From NCBI GenBank assembly GCA_902766045.1, contig CACXCA010000022.1:1-64000 (forward strand): 64,000 nucleotides of DNA, read 5' to 3'. Below the pieces are notes generated by a model. The model saw only the letters and a list, made by a program, of their open reading frames with translations, was not told where the DNA came from and did no database searches. Made by a program: the position numbers and the translations under genes. This document shows, piece after piece, positions 33,514-43,190 of the stretch (its first letter is position 1; every line of letters begins with the position of its first letter). Source of the stretch: an uncultured Bacteroidales bacterium. Its GTDB lineage: Bacteria > Bacteroidota > Bacteroidia > Bacteroidales > Paludibacteraceae.

Positions 33514-33993
33514 ATGAAAAGATTATTTTTAGCATTATCAATTATCAGTTTGACAACAATTGCTTTCACATCATGCGATGAAAGTGATTCAAAAGATTAT
33601 CCTTCTCAAGAGGTTGACCATAGCGAGATATCTTATCAAGGAGATATAACTGTTCTATTCAAAGGCGAGGAGGTCGTTACAAATAATGTGGAATGTTCAT
33701 ACCATTTAATTAACGATGCACTTTTGGAATTAACAATCAAGGACATCAAATTCGTTCCCCAGATGCCAGTAACAATTACCCCAGTTATTTCCAATATACA
33801 ATACACAAAAGTAACCGATGCCAATGGAAATTTCATCATCAGTTTCTCTGCCGATTCAATTGTTCCAACCATAGGAAATAATCCATACGAAGCTTATACA
33901 GCAAAAAATATCGAAGGACAAATTGAGAACAATTCCATTCAATTTTCTTTGAGTTTCGGAGCTTATCCAACCTCATATCACGGAACTAAATAA
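33514..33993 (+). CDS. Small calycin-like lipoprotein paired with receptor
   Basis: A 159-residue predicted lipoprotein (FTSC, C21). After a short Ser/Asp linker comes a beta-rich domain: ISYQGDITVLFKGEEV, LLELTIKDIKF, NIEGQIENNSIQFSLSF and terminal SYHGTK. The layout matches the calycin-like lipoprotein at 22581. It lies 32 bp after the TonB-dependent receptor and before a terminator, so the two form a two-gene operon; a surface ligand-handling partner for the receptor is an inference. Confidence 0.65.
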   Translation: MKRLFLALSIISLTTIAFTSCDESDSKDYPSQEVDHSEISYQGDITVLFKGEEVVTNNVECSYHLINDALLELTIKDIKFVPQMPVTITPVISNIQYTKVTDANGNFIISFSADSIVPTIGNNPYEAYTAKNIEGQIENNSIQFSLSFGAYPTSYHGTK

Positions 33994-34012
33994 TCTCTTT
34001 ATACATCTACAC

Positions 34013-34042
34013 ATGGACTCTACTTTTTAGAGTCCATTTTTT
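34013..34042 (+). terminator. Terminator of receptor-lipoprotein operon
   Basis: ATGGACTCTA pairs perfectly with TAGAGTCCAT around CTTTT, followed by TTTTT. Confidence 0.85.
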
Positions 34043-34065
34043 GCTTTTTCATACTGGTTTCATAA

Positions 34066-35421
34066 ATGATTTCACTTGTAAAATACGTTCAATCATACAT
34101 CCCTTTTTATCGCAGGAATCTTAAAATAGCCATACCTGTCATGCTGGCACAATTAGGACAAGCTTCTGTGCAATTAGCCGACACCTTAATGGTAGGAAAT
34201 TTAGGAACAACAGAGTTGGCTGCAGCAGCATTTGGAGGAGCCGCCTTCTTCGTAGGATTTGCATTCTCCCTAGGACTAACCTTTGGCTCAACTCCACTTA
34301 TTGGAAGAGAATTTGCGGCCAGAAACTACAAAAAAGCAGCGAAATTATTTCAAAACTCCATACTGTTCAACATACTAGTAACATTGATTATTGGAAGCAT
34401 CATGTGGATTGTCTCCTGTCACCTAGGAGAGTTCAACCAACCAGACGATGTATGGCCCTTGTCCACCACCTATTATCGAATCCTATTACTCTCATTACCA
34501 TTTGTATTGCTATACCAAGCATTCAAACAATTTATGGAAGGCTGTGGAAATACTCACTATGCCATGGCCATAACAATCATAGGCAATATTATCAATATAA
34601 TCTTAAACTGGATAATGATTTTCGGCAAACTAGGTTGTCCGCAACTAGGCGTAGCAGGTGCAGCCTATGCCACCCTCATATCACGAATACTCATGTGTAT
34701 TTCGTTTATCATCGTAGTATATCGAAAAGCACCATACAATAAATATTTTCTTTTTTTTAGAAAAAATCATTTCTCTAAGGAGTGTTTGTCAAGACTTTTT
34801 AAAATCAGCGTGCCCATTGGGTTACAAATGTTATTAGAGACAACAGGCATGAACATTGCCGTTATATTCGTCGGTTGGTGTGGAGAAGTCGCTCTTGCCA
34901 GCCATCAGATAGCCATCAACATCTCTGCCGCCACTTGGATGATCAGCTGTGGAATAGCATCAGCCACCACAATACGAGTCAGCCATCAAATAGGACAAAA
35001 AGACTTTGCTTCTATGCGAAAAGCGGGCATAGCCTCTATGCATCTTTGTTTCGCATTCATGGGAACATGTTCCATCATAATGATCGTGTTTAAAACACTG
35101 ATAGCTCAATGTTTTACTTCAGATCCTGCCGTGATAGAATTAGCCTCCACACTTATACTAATGACAGGCATATATCAGATTGGAGACGGATTACAAACTG
35201 TTGCCATTGGCGCATTAAGAGGCATGGCAGATGTTATCACCCCGATGGTGACAGCTTTTTTGTGTTATATAGTTGTATGCCTATGTGTCAGTTATTACTT
35301 CGGAATATACAAAGGATACGGGGCTGTAGGAGTATGGTTAGGATACATAGTGGAACTATATCTAGCATCTGTCATATTAATCGTTACGTTTTTTAAAAGG
35401 ACTAAGAAGTATATAAAATAA
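34066..35421 (+). CDS. MATE family efflux protein
   Basis: A 451-residue inner-membrane antiporter with about 12 helices in two similar halves. IAIPVMLAQLGQASVQLADTLMVG opens the first half (shown as IPVMLAQLGQASVQLADTLM), with GLTFGSTPLIGREF nearby. The second half opens ISVPIGLQMLLETTGM, with ALASHQIAINI. This is the NorM-like subfamily, exporting cationic compounds by Na+ or H+ exchange; substrate unknown. The ATG lies only 24 bp after a terminator, so its promoter is unclear. Confidence 0.92.
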   Translation: MISLVKYVQSYIPFYRRNLKIAIPVMLAQLGQASVQLADTLMVGNLGTTELAAAAFGGAAFFVGFAFSLGLTFGSTPLIGREFAARNYKKAAKLFQNSILFNILVTLIIGSIMWIVSCHLGEFNQPDDVWPLSTTYYRILLLSLPFVLLYQAFKQFMEGCGNTHYAMAITIIGNIINIILNWIMIFGKLGCPQLGVAGAAYATLISRILMCISFIIVVYRKAPYNKYFLFFRKNHFSKECLSRLFKISVPIGLQMLLETTGMNIAVIFVGWCGEVALASHQIAINISAATWMISCGIASATTIRVSHQIGQKDFASMRKAGIASMHLCFAFMGTCSIIMIVFKTLIAQCFTSDPAVIELASTLILMTGIYQIGDGLQTVAIGALRGMADVITPMVTAFLCYIVVCLCVSYYFGIYKGYGAVGVWLGYIVELYLASVILIVTFFKRTKKYIK

Positions 35422-35428
35422 ATTTTTA

Positions 35429-35436
35429 TATCTTTG
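35429..35436 (+). promoter_or_regulatory. -7 promoter element of fba
   Basis: TATCTTTG matches TAnnTTTG, 42 bp before the aldolase ATG and just after the MATE stop. Confidence 0.6.
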
Positions 35437-35478
35437 TAATCTCAAAAGAGATTTTTAATTTATTAAATAATAAGTAGA

Positions 35479-36480
35479 ATGGTTAATTACAAAGACTTAG
35501 GCTTAGTAAACACTAAAGATATGTTTGCTAAAGCAGTAAAGGGAGGTTATGCAATCCCTGCATTCAACTTCAACAACATGGAGCAATTGCAAGCTATCAT
35601 CATGGCTGCTGCAGAAACAAAATCTCCAGTTATTCTTCAAGTATCTAAAGGTGCACGTAACTACGCAAACCAAACATTGCTTCGTTACATGGCTGAAGGT
35701 GCTGTTGCATACGCTAAAGAATTAGGTTGGGAAAAACCTCAGATCTGTTTACACTTGGATCACGGAGATTCTTTCGAACTTTGCAAGAGCTGTGTAGATA
35801 TGGGCTTCTCTTCAGTTATGATCGACGGTTCTTCTCTTCCTTACGATGAGAACGTAGCTTTGACAAAGAAAGTTTGTGATTACGCTCATCAACACGATGT
35901 AACTGTAGAAGGTGAACTTGGTGTATTGGCTGGTGTTGAAGATGAAGTTGCCTCTGAAGAGTCTCACTACACAAAACCAGAAGAAGTTATTGACTTCACT
36001 TCTAAGACAGGTGTTGATTCATTAGCTATCTCAATCGGAACATCTCACGGTGCATACAAGTTCAAACCTGAACAATGTACTCGTGACCCTAAGACAGGAA
36101 AACTTGTTCCTCCTCCATTGGCTTTCGATGTATTGGCTGAAATCGAGAAGAAACTTCCTGGATTCCCTATCGTACTTCACGGTTCTTCTTCTGTTCCTCA
36201 AGACGAAGTTGATACTATCAACAAGTTCGGTGGTAAATTGCCAGATGCAGTAGGTATTCCTGAAGAGCAATTACGTCAAGCTGCTAAGTCTGCTGTATGT
36301 AAAATCAACATCGACTCAGACTCTCGTTTGGCTATGACTGCAGCTATCCGTCAAACATTCGCTGAGAAACCAGGTGAATTTGACCCTCGTAAGTATCTTG
36401 GTCCTGCTCGTGACAACATGAAGAAGATGTACATGCACAAGATCATCAACGTTCTTGGATCAGATGGTAAAGCTTGCTAA
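35479..36480 (+). CDS. fba: Class II fructose-bisphosphate aldolase
   Basis: A 333-residue zinc aldolase of glycolysis and gluconeogenesis. Zinc and catalytic residues lie in CLHLDHGDSFELC and VLHGSSSVP, with GELGVLAG and SLAISIGTSHG as family signatures. The codon choice is strongly biased (GCT, GGT, AAC, TTC, CGT), unlike the surrounding genes, as expected for a very highly expressed protein. Single gene with its own promoter and a strong terminator. Confidence 0.95.
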   Translation: MVNYKDLGLVNTKDMFAKAVKGGYAIPAFNFNNMEQLQAIIMAAAETKSPVILQVSKGARNYANQTLLRYMAEGAVAYAKELGWEKPQICLHLDHGDSFELCKSCVDMGFSSVMIDGSSLPYDENVALTKKVCDYAHQHDVTVEGELGVLAGVEDEVASEESHYTKPEEVIDFTSKTGVDSLAISIGTSHGAYKFKPEQCTRDPKTGKLVPPPLAFDVLAEIEKKLPGFPIVLHGSSSVPQDEVDTINKFGGKLPDAVGIPEEQLRQAAKSAVCKINIDSDSRLAMTAAIRQTFAEKPGEFDPRKYLGPARDNMKKMYMHKIINVLGSDGKAC

Positions 36481-36500
36481 TTTATAAAAAGCATATTGAG

Positions 36501-36532
36501 AAAAAGCTGTCGATAACCGACAGCTTTTTTTT
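36501..36532 (+). terminator. Terminator of fba
   Basis: AAAAAGCTGTCG pairs with CGACAGCTTTTT around ATAAC, followed by more T. Confidence 0.9.
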
Positions 36533-36589
36533 CTAACTATCATAATTATAACCATACCATTTACCTTGCTATAAATAGAACATCATTAT

Positions 36590-37540
36590 ATGCATAAATC
36601 GCTCTTCTTCGGCTCTCTAATCATACTACTATTCCTCGGCTGTAAACATCATTGTGTAAACGATGAAACGACGGAAACCACTTCATATATCCCTACCGAT
36701 TACAGTCTATCCACCAACTGGTATCAAAACGGGAAAGACATTAACGAAAACCTTATCGATGTGTTTTATATACTTCCCACCTGCGTCATCAGTTCCATCG
36801 ACACAAATACGAACAAAGAATCTTTTACCGCCGACCTAAATAATTACGAACAAAGAACTAACATGAACCGTTCATACGAATTGGCCAATTACATATTCGC
36901 CGATTCTGCTAATTTCTTTGCACCTTATTATCAGCAAATCACACTCAATGGCTATTTTTCTTCTGAATATGATTCGGCACGCAACACAGCCATGTCAGAA
37001 ATAAAACGTTCTTTTCAATATTACTTAGATCATTTCAATCAAGGTCGAAATTTTATACTCGCAGGATTCAGTCAGGGTGGACAAGGCGTTGTGGAACTTC
37101 TTCATTATATGTCGGATGAAACATTTAGAAACATGCTGGCTGCATACGTCATTGGCTATAAGGTAACCAAAGAAGACACTATCTCATCAAATCATTTCAA
37201 AGCCGCACAAAATGAAACCGACTTAGGCGTTGTCATCACATATAATACTTCCTCTTCCCCTGAAACCATCATGCCATTGGTTCACACCGGAAACCTATTC
37301 TGTATCAATCCTGTGTCATGGAGCACTTCTGAAGAACCTGCCTATCTAAACGACTCTGTCACCATTACTTTAGACAATACGAATCACCTTCTAATCCTGC
37401 ACGGACTTGACGCACAAGCATTCAGTCCCCAAGATTTATCACAATATTTCCCTTTAGGCAGTTATCATTTAGGGGAACTGACATTATACCAGGAACAACT
37501 TAAAGAAAACATAAAAAAGAGAAGTTATCCAAAACAGTAA
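36590..37540 (+). CDS. DUF3089 alpha/beta-hydrolase-like lipoprotein
   Basis: A 316-residue predicted lipoprotein (FLGC, C18). The body matches DUF3089: an early NLIDVFYILPTC strand, then ANYIFADSANFFAPYYQQ, and the nucleophile elbow AGFSQGGQGV, which makes a serine hydrolase fold likely. Substrate unknown; esterase activity is an inference from the elbow. Single gene, convergent with rnhB 10 bp away. Confidence 0.82.
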   Translation: MHKSLFFGSLIILLFLGCKHHCVNDETTETTSYIPTDYSLSTNWYQNGKDINENLIDVFYILPTCVISSIDTNTNKESFTADLNNYEQRTNMNRSYELANYIFADSANFFAPYYQQITLNGYFSSEYDSARNTAMSEIKRSFQYYLDHFNQGRNFILAGFSQGGQGVVELLHYMSDETFRNMLAAYVIGYKVTKEDTISSNHFKAAQNETDLGVVITYNTSSSPETIMPLVHTGNLFCINPVSWSTSEEPAYLNDSVTITLDNTNHLLILHGLDAQAFSPQDLSQYFPLGSYHLGELTLYQEQLKENIKKRSYPKQ

Positions 37541-37550
37541 CGTCTCAAAT

Positions 37551-38153
37551 TCATTCAAACTGAAGCTCTAATTGCGGGTCAATCAAGGTGAAGGACATTC
37601 TGTGATGTTCACAAGGGCCAAACGATTTAATAGCATCCCGATGTGCCTTTGTAGGATATCCTTTATTTTGTTTCCAAAGATACATAGGGTAATCTTTATC
37701 AATGCTGTTCATATAATCATCACGGTATGTCTTTGCCAAAACGGAAGCGGCTGCGATAGACATATATTTACCATCACCTTTCACAATACACTGATGGGGA
37801 ATTTTATCATATGGTCGGAAACGATTGCCGTCAATAATTAAAAAATCAGGGCGAACGGTCAACTGATCAACTGCCCTATGCATAGCTAAGAAAGAGGCAT
37901 TAAGTATATTGATTTTATCTATTTCCTTCGCACTCACAATACCAACAGCCCATGCAATTGCCTGTTCTTCAATAATCGGGCGAAGCATATAACGCTGTTT
38001 CTCTGTTAATTGCTTAGAATCATTTAATAGATCATTACAAAAATCGATAGGTAAGATAACGGCGGCTGCAAAAACAGGGCCCGCCAAACAACCACGGCCA
38101 GCTTCATCACATCCTGCTTCTATCTGATTCTCCTTATAAAATGGCAATAACAT
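37551..38153 (-). CDS. rnhB: Ribonuclease HII
   Basis: A 200-residue enzyme that nicks RNA in RNA-DNA hybrids. Active-site motif [15 protein letters not shown] has the paired Asp and Glu; LIIDGNRF carries the third Asp and [13 protein letters not shown] the fourth. It follows recN by 32 bp on the same strand and is the last gene of the minus-strand block 37.5-45.7 kb. Confidence 0.95.
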   Translation of the reverse strand: MLLPFYKENQIEAGCDEAGRGCLAGPVFAAAVILPIDFCNDLLNDSKQLTEKQRYMLRPIIEEQAIAWAVGIVSAKEIDKINILNASFLAMHRAVDQLTVRPDFLIIDGNRFRPYDKIPHQCIVKGDGKYMSIAAASVLAKTYRDDYMNSIDKDYPMYLWKQNKGYPTKAHRDAIKSFGPCEHHRMSFTLIDPQLELQFE

Positions 38154-38185
38154 AACAACACGATTTTAAAGATGAAGTAACTTTC

Positions 38186-39844
38186 CTACTGTATATTCAT
38201 CAAATCCTTTGCATTAGCTATGGCTGCAGGTGAAGGATTCGTCCCACTCAACATCTGAGCAATCTCCATAACACGTTCCTCAAGAGTCAGCTGTTTGATA
38301 TGCGACACAGTACTCTCTTCATCATCCTCTTTATATACTTTATAATGAGTAGTTCCCTTGGATGCTATCTGTGGCAAATGAGTTATACTAACCACCTGCA
38401 TATATTCCCCCATCATTGTCATCAGATTCCCCATACGGGAAGCAACATCGCCAGAGACACCCGTATCAATCTCATCCAGAATTAACGTCGGCAAATATTC
38501 TGTTTTAGATAAAATAGACTTCAGCGCAAGCATGACACGAGCCATTTCACCTCCAGAAGCAACCGATGAAAGAGGCTGAAGAGGAGCATTTTTATTGGCT
38601 GAGAACAAGAATCTCACACTATCCAGACCTGTACTATTGATTGTATCCAATGATTCGATAGAAACCTCAAACTTGGCATTTGCGATACCAAGGTCTTGAA
38701 GTAATCCCTCAACAGAACGTTCCATAGGCTCTTTCGCCTTCCTTCTCATCTCCGAAATCTTATGAGCTTTCTCTGTCAGGGCTGTTCCCAAATCGTCTAT
38801 TTTTTTCTGCAGGCTCTCCACCTGATCCGAGGAGGATTCAATTAGAGCCAAATCCTTTTCAAATGACGCTTTCACCTCCAATAGTTCCTGCATAGTATTT
38901 ACCCTATGCTTCTTTTCCAACGTATATATCAGATCCAACCGTTCATTAACATATTCCAAACGTTGAGGATCTACCGTCACATCCGACAGCAGTTGATCAA
39001 CCTCTCTAGCAATATCCTTTAGTTCTATCCATGAGCTATTCAACCTCTCATTAACAGACTGTACCTTAGGAAAAACAGATGCGATGCTTGATAACGCATT
39101 AATTGAATCTTTCAATGATGAACAGACATTCTCTTCCCTGTCAGATAGGAGCCAACTTGTCTTTGACAGAGCCTCCTTCAATTCAGACGAATGAGATAGC
39201 TGCTCCATCTCAGATTCCAGCTCACTCTGTTCCTCTAATTTGAAATTCGCATCAGACAACTGTTTGAGTTGGAATTCAATATAATCACGATTAGAATTCT
39301 GTGTTTCTATATGCTGTTTAAGTTCTTGCAGTTGTTTCTTGACAAGTATATATTCATGATACATATCACCATAACCATTTAACAATACTTTCGTATCTGC
39401 CAAAGAGTCCAACACATGCATTTGGAAAGAATCCTGATTCAACAGCAATGTCTCATGTTGAGAATGAATATCAATAAGGTAGGATGACAAACTTTTCAAG
39501 ACAGTCAACGCCACCGGAGTATCATTTACAAAAGCCCTTGATTTACCATTTGGAGTAATCTCACGACGAACTATACACAAATCATCCTCATCCAATTCAT
39601 TCTCTTCAAAGAAAGAACTCATAGAATAAGATGATATATCGAATTCAGCCTCGACTACACACTTCCTTTCTGAATCTTTTAAAACCTTGACATCAGCACG
39701 ATTTCCTTGAATCAAGCCCAAAGCACCCAAAAGAATAGATTTACCCGAACCTGTCTCTCCCGTGATAACAGAGAAACCTTCATTCCATTTCACAAAAGCC
39801 TTGTCTATCAAAGCATAATTTTCAACAGAAAGAGTTTTGATCAT
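38186..39844 (-). CDS. recN: DNA repair protein RecN
   Basis: A 552-residue SMC-like ATPase for double-strand break repair. Walker A is GETGSGKSILLGALG near residue 30; Walker B and the D-loop are LILDEIDTGVSG in the C-terminal fifth, preceded by the signature SVASGGEMARVMLALK. A central coiled coil (about 150-370) separates the two halves, in agreement with the family. The terminal MNIQ closes it. It lies 17 bp after DUF4835 on the same strand. Confidence 0.95.
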   Translation of the reverse strand: MIKTLSVENYALIDKAFVKWNEGFSVITGETGSGKSILLGALGLIQGNRADVKVLKDSERKCVVEAEFDISSYSMSSFFEENELDEDDLCIVRREITPNGKSRAFVNDTPVALTVLKSLSSYLIDIHSQHETLLLNQDSFQMHVLDSLADTKVLLNGYGDMYHEYILVKKQLQELKQHIETQNSNRDYIEFQLKQLSDANFKLEEQSELESEMEQLSHSSELKEALSKTSWLLSDREENVCSSLKDSINALSSIASVFPKVQSVNERLNSSWIELKDIAREVDQLLSDVTVDPQRLEYVNERLDLIYTLEKKHRVNTMQELLEVKASFEKDLALIESSSDQVESLQKKIDDLGTALTEKAHKISEMRRKAKEPMERSVEGLLQDLGIANAKFEVSIESLDTINSTGLDSVRFLFSANKNAPLQPLSSVASGGEMARVMLALKSILSKTEYLPTLILDEIDTGVSGDVASRMGNLMTMMGEYMQVVSITHLPQIASKGTTHYKVYKEDDEESTVSHIKQLTLEERVMEIAQMLSGTNPSPAAIANAKDLMNIQ

Positions 39845-39861
39845 AATAAATATTATTCAGG

Positions 39862-40755
39862 TTAATTCAACAGTTCCTTAAATTTTGAAGATTCCGTTGG
39901 AAGAATACTTTGCAAGATATCATACACATCTTTTTTCTCTTTGGCTGTTGCTGGCTGAAACATATCCAAGAGTTCATTCAATTTAGACTCTACAAAGTTT
40001 TGTAAAGCGACAGAATAAGGAACTGCACGATTCATGTCTCTCAAATAAGGTAAATTATTATAAATATTCGTCCTACCTTTTTCTGTACTATTCACCATTT
40101 CATCCAATCCAAAACGATGGTATTCATAATTTATATCACGAAGTTTTTTCAATCTATCATCCATATAATTGCTGACCAATGCATAGCGATTACGATCACT
40201 ATCAAAAGCCTTCCAACCGATATCATCAGAAGTCTGTGCCAATGCGCATATCAATTCAGCTTTTTCAAAATATTTAGTTCCACCATATCGGCTAAATGAA
40301 TCAAAATTCAGTCCCAAAATAATGTTCACATAATAAGCAATGGTAGAAAGCAAATTAGATTCATATACGTTTTCATCGAACTCAAAACGCTGATATTGTG
40401 TATATGTGAATTGGAGATTATTATCCATAAAATTAAACAGTGTAGTTGAATAACCTGAATTATAGACTGGGCGACTTGCCTGTATCTGCAATTTGCCAGA
40501 ATAATTCTCTCCTGCTGCACTCTCTAATGTGAAGATAAACGTACACTCAATTCTTTCATCCTCAGTAAAGGTTGCATCTGTCCACTTCCTTGAATTAATA
40601 AATTCAGTCAGATCGTTACTTAGCTCATTATAGATATCCTTATTCGTACCTTCTATTTTCTCCGTATTCATTTGAATATGGCACTTTATCTCCTGTGCGT
40701 TCAATGATGAAAGGCATATAAAGAAACAACCCAATATAATACTTCTCAAACTCAT
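39862..40755 (-). CDS. DUF4835 family exported protein
   Basis: A 297-residue protein with a signal peptide (MSLRSIILGCFFICLSSLNAQ, cut here to its core FFICLSSLNAQ). The start was placed there; the frame extends 11 codons further into coaBC without a reason. The mature part matches DUF4835: NDLTEFINSRKWTDATF, QIQASRPVYNSGYSTTLF and YYVNIILGLNFDSFS. DUF4835 is Bacteroidota-specific with unknown function, and the order coaBC-DUF4835-recN is seen widely in the phylum. A periplasmic or outer-membrane role is likely. Confidence 0.88.
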   Translation of the reverse strand: MSLRSIILGCFFICLSSLNAQEIKCHIQMNTEKIEGTNKDIYNELSNDLTEFINSRKWTDATFTEDERIECTFIFTLESAAGENYSGKLQIQASRPVYNSGYSTTLFNFMDNNLQFTYTQYQRFEFDENVYESNLLSTIAYYVNIILGLNFDSFSRYGGTKYFEKAELICALAQTSDDIGWKAFDSDRNRYALVSNYMDDRLKKLRDINYEYHRFGLDEMVNSTEKGRTNIYNNLPYLRDMNRAVPYSVALQNFVESKLNELLDMFQPATAKEKKDVYDILQSILPTESSKFKELLN

Positions 40756-40768
40756 AATTCTATTTTTT

Positions 40769-41977
40769 TTAAGATAGTTTCTCAACAATATGATTCACAA
40801 TATCTTTTGCCACCTCTTTCTTAGGTTTAAAATCATACAAGAAACGTGAACCATCCTTGTCAAATATAGTAATCAGATTCGAATCGCTTTTGAAACATGT
40901 ATTCTTATTATTTAACGAATTCATCACTATAAAATCCAAGTTTTTCCGTGCACATTTATCAATGGCATTTATCTCTTCATTATCTGTTTCCAAAGCGAAG
41001 CCTACCATTAACTGATTTCCCTTTTTCTTTTTTCCTAGAGAAGCAGCAATATCGACGGTCGGCAATAATTCAATCGTCATGTTGCCCGTTTTCTCTCGCT
41101 TGATTTTATGCTCAGCCTTTTCTGCAGGTGTATAATCAGCTACAGCCGCACATAAAATTTGGATGTCTGCATCATCAGAATACTGCATGGCAGCCTCATA
41201 CATCTCCTTTGCAGACTCAACCGACACTCGCTTTATGTTTGGATGGACAGGATTCAACGCCACAGGACCAGAGATTAAAATCACCTCCGCGCCTCTTTCT
41301 GCACATTCTTCAGCCAACGCATATCCCATCTTACCAGAAGAGTAGTTACCTATAAAACGTACAGGATCTATCTTTTCGTATGTCGGACCAGCAGTAATCA
41401 TCACACGTTTTCCATTCAAATCATTCGATGAAGTAAAATAATCCTCTAATGTCTGAACAATTTTCAATGGATCTGCCATTCTACCTTTCCCAGTCAATCC
41501 ACTAGCCAAAAAACCTTCTTCAGCATCGATAATATGATTATTATAAGAACGTAGTACCGCTATGTTCTTCTGAACAGCAGGATGAGCATACATATCTAAA
41601 TCCATAGCGGGAGCTATGAACACAGGACACTTTGCAGAGAGATAAGATGTCAGTAATAAATTATCCGCCACTCCGTTTGCCATCTTCCCGATCGAATTTG
41701 CTGTTGCAGGTGCAATCAAATACGCATCAGCCCAGATTCCTAATGAGACATGACTATTCCATTCCCCATTCTCAGGATTGAAGAAATCAACCAGTATAGG
41801 ATTCTGAGAAAGAGTCGCCATAGTCAACGGAGTAATAAACTGCTTTGCCAAAGGAGTCATCACCACCTTCACCTCAGCTCCTCGTTTTTTTAATTCCCGG
41901 ACAACTGTTGCCATTTTATAAGCAGCAATACCTCCCGTTATACCCACTAAAATATGTTTTCCTTCTAAACTGTTCAT
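40769..41977 (-). CDS. coaBC: Bifunctional CoaBC (PPC synthetase/decarboxylase)
   Basis: A 402-residue coenzyme A enzyme. The N-terminal CoaC flavoprotein half (to about 185) has GITGGIAAYK, NSHVSLGIWAD with the catalytic His, and APAMDLDMY. The C-terminal CoaB half has ITAGPTYEKIDPVRFIGN, SSGKMGYALA and the KIKRE lysine motif. It makes 4-phosphopantetheine from 4-phosphopantothenate and cysteine. It lies 9 bp after the Wzz gene and 13 bp before DUF4835. Confidence 0.95.
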   Translation of the reverse strand: MNSLEGKHILVGITGGIAAYKMATVVRELKKRGAEVKVVMTPLAKQFITPLTMATLSQNPILVDFFNPENGEWNSHVSLGIWADAYLIAPATANSIGKMANGVADNLLLTSYLSAKCPVFIAPAMDLDMYAHPAVQKNIAVLRSYNNHIIDAEEGFLASGLTGKGRMADPLKIVQTLEDYFTSSNDLNGKRVMITAGPTYEKIDPVRFIGNYSSGKMGYALAEECAERGAEVILISGPVALNPVHPNIKRVSVESAKEMYEAAMQYSDDADIQILCAAVADYTPAEKAEHKIKREKTGNMTIELLPTVDIAASLGKKKKGNQLMVGFALETDNEEINAIDKCARKNLDFIVMNSLNNKNTCFKSDSNLITIFDKDGSRFLYDFKPKKEVAKDIVNHIVEKLS

Positions 41978-41986
41978 GAAGTATAA

Positions 41987-43147
41987 TTATTTTGTTGACG
42001 AATTATCTGCCACAACAATCTCCTGATGATTCTCGTTTTCCTCCATCGTCTTTTTTAAATAAGACCATAGGATAAGACCCAATACAGAAAAGAATCCCGC
42101 TAAGAAACCACCAACAATCAAACCTTTCAATTTACGCATTTTATCATTAGGCAACGGCAGATATGGTTTATCAATAATTTGAATCAATGGCGTCTCTCTG
42201 ACCTGATCAAGTTTCAACGCTTCCAAGTTTTTTACCACCTCAGCATACGTTGTAGAAAGCACCTGAATATCCATTTCAATCTTATGGGCATGAGAAGAGA
42301 CACCTAAACCAGAAGCATTTCGGTTATGATCTAGATAAGCTGCACGCAAAGCTATTGCTTTCCCTAATTCTTCTTTTATAGAATCTGCTCTATGTTGAAA
42401 CTTTTCTATATTTTTCGCTGACATGCCAGTTTTTGTTTCTACATAAAAATCTTTTACTGCATTCAAATGAGCTTCTGAAAACCTTTTAGCAAACAACTCA
42501 TCCTTATATGAAAAGGAGTATTCCATGTATGACAACTTCTTATCACGACGAGCAACCGCTATATTCTCCTTCAACAGACCTCTCGCCTTTCCCATCAAAA
42601 TACTATCCTGTGCTCTCGAAAATGTGGCACGATCTTGTCCGATTGGGTACTCAATGTCACAAAGGGAGACGAACCCATCCTTGACCTCTGGAGCCTCTCC
42701 GCTTGAGCAATGCGCCCGAACACTATCGCAAATCAACAAATATTCCATAAACGTAATGGTATCACCTTCATATACACAAGGAGAAAGCAACGTATTTTCT
42801 ACCAATGAACGAGATTTCAACAACTCCAACAAGTTATCTCCCGAAAATGCATCCATAGAACCACCGCCCATACCCAACAACATACTGATACTACTCATTC
42901 CCGTAGAAGTAGAGCCTCCACCAACAGTAAATACATAATTCGCTTGATATGTTATTGTACGTACACTCGCATATACGAAACCTATAATTCCTCCGAGGAT
43001 ACCTATTCCGACAACAAACCATTTTTTCTTCCAGATGAAACTCCAATACTCTTTTAAAAGAGCCACGATATCCTTCATGGATATAGATTTCTCCTGTTTC
43101 TTATCCTCCGAAAATAGAGTTTGATATAATTCGTCTAATTCACCCAT
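41987..43147 (-). CDS. Wzz-type polysaccharide chain-length/export protein
   Basis: A 386-residue PCP protein with two transmembrane helices (about 40-62 and 347-370) around a periplasmic part with helical coil KNIEKFQHRADSIKEELGKA. N-terminal SMKDIVALLKEYWSFIWKKKW is the usual Wzz entry, and the Pro-rich IIDKPYLPLPNDK precedes helix 2. No C-terminal tyrosine kinase. It pairs with the SLBB protein 43 bp upstream. No glycosyltransferase genes are nearby, so which polysaccharide it serves is open. Confidence 0.85.
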   Translation of the reverse strand: MGELDELYQTLFSEDKKQEKSISMKDIVALLKEYWSFIWKKKWFVVGIGILGGIIGFVYASVRTITYQANYVFTVGGGSTSTGMSSISMLLGMGGGSMDAFSGDNLLELLKSRSLVENTLLSPCVYEGDTITFMEYLLICDSVRAHCSSGEAPEVKDGFVSLCDIEYPIGQDRATFSRAQDSILMGKARGLLKENIAVARRDKKLSYMEYSFSYKDELFAKRFSEAHLNAVKDFYVETKTGMSAKNIEKFQHRADSIKEELGKAIALRAAYLDHNRNASGLGVSSHAHKIEMDIQVLSTTYAEVVKNLEALKLDQVRETPLIQIIDKPYLPLPNDKMRKLKGLIVGGFLAGFFSVLGLILWSYLKKTMEENENHQEIVVADNSSTK

Positions 43148-43190
43148 ATTTCAATTTATTTAGAATCACCAACTAGGACACTGTCTTTTT

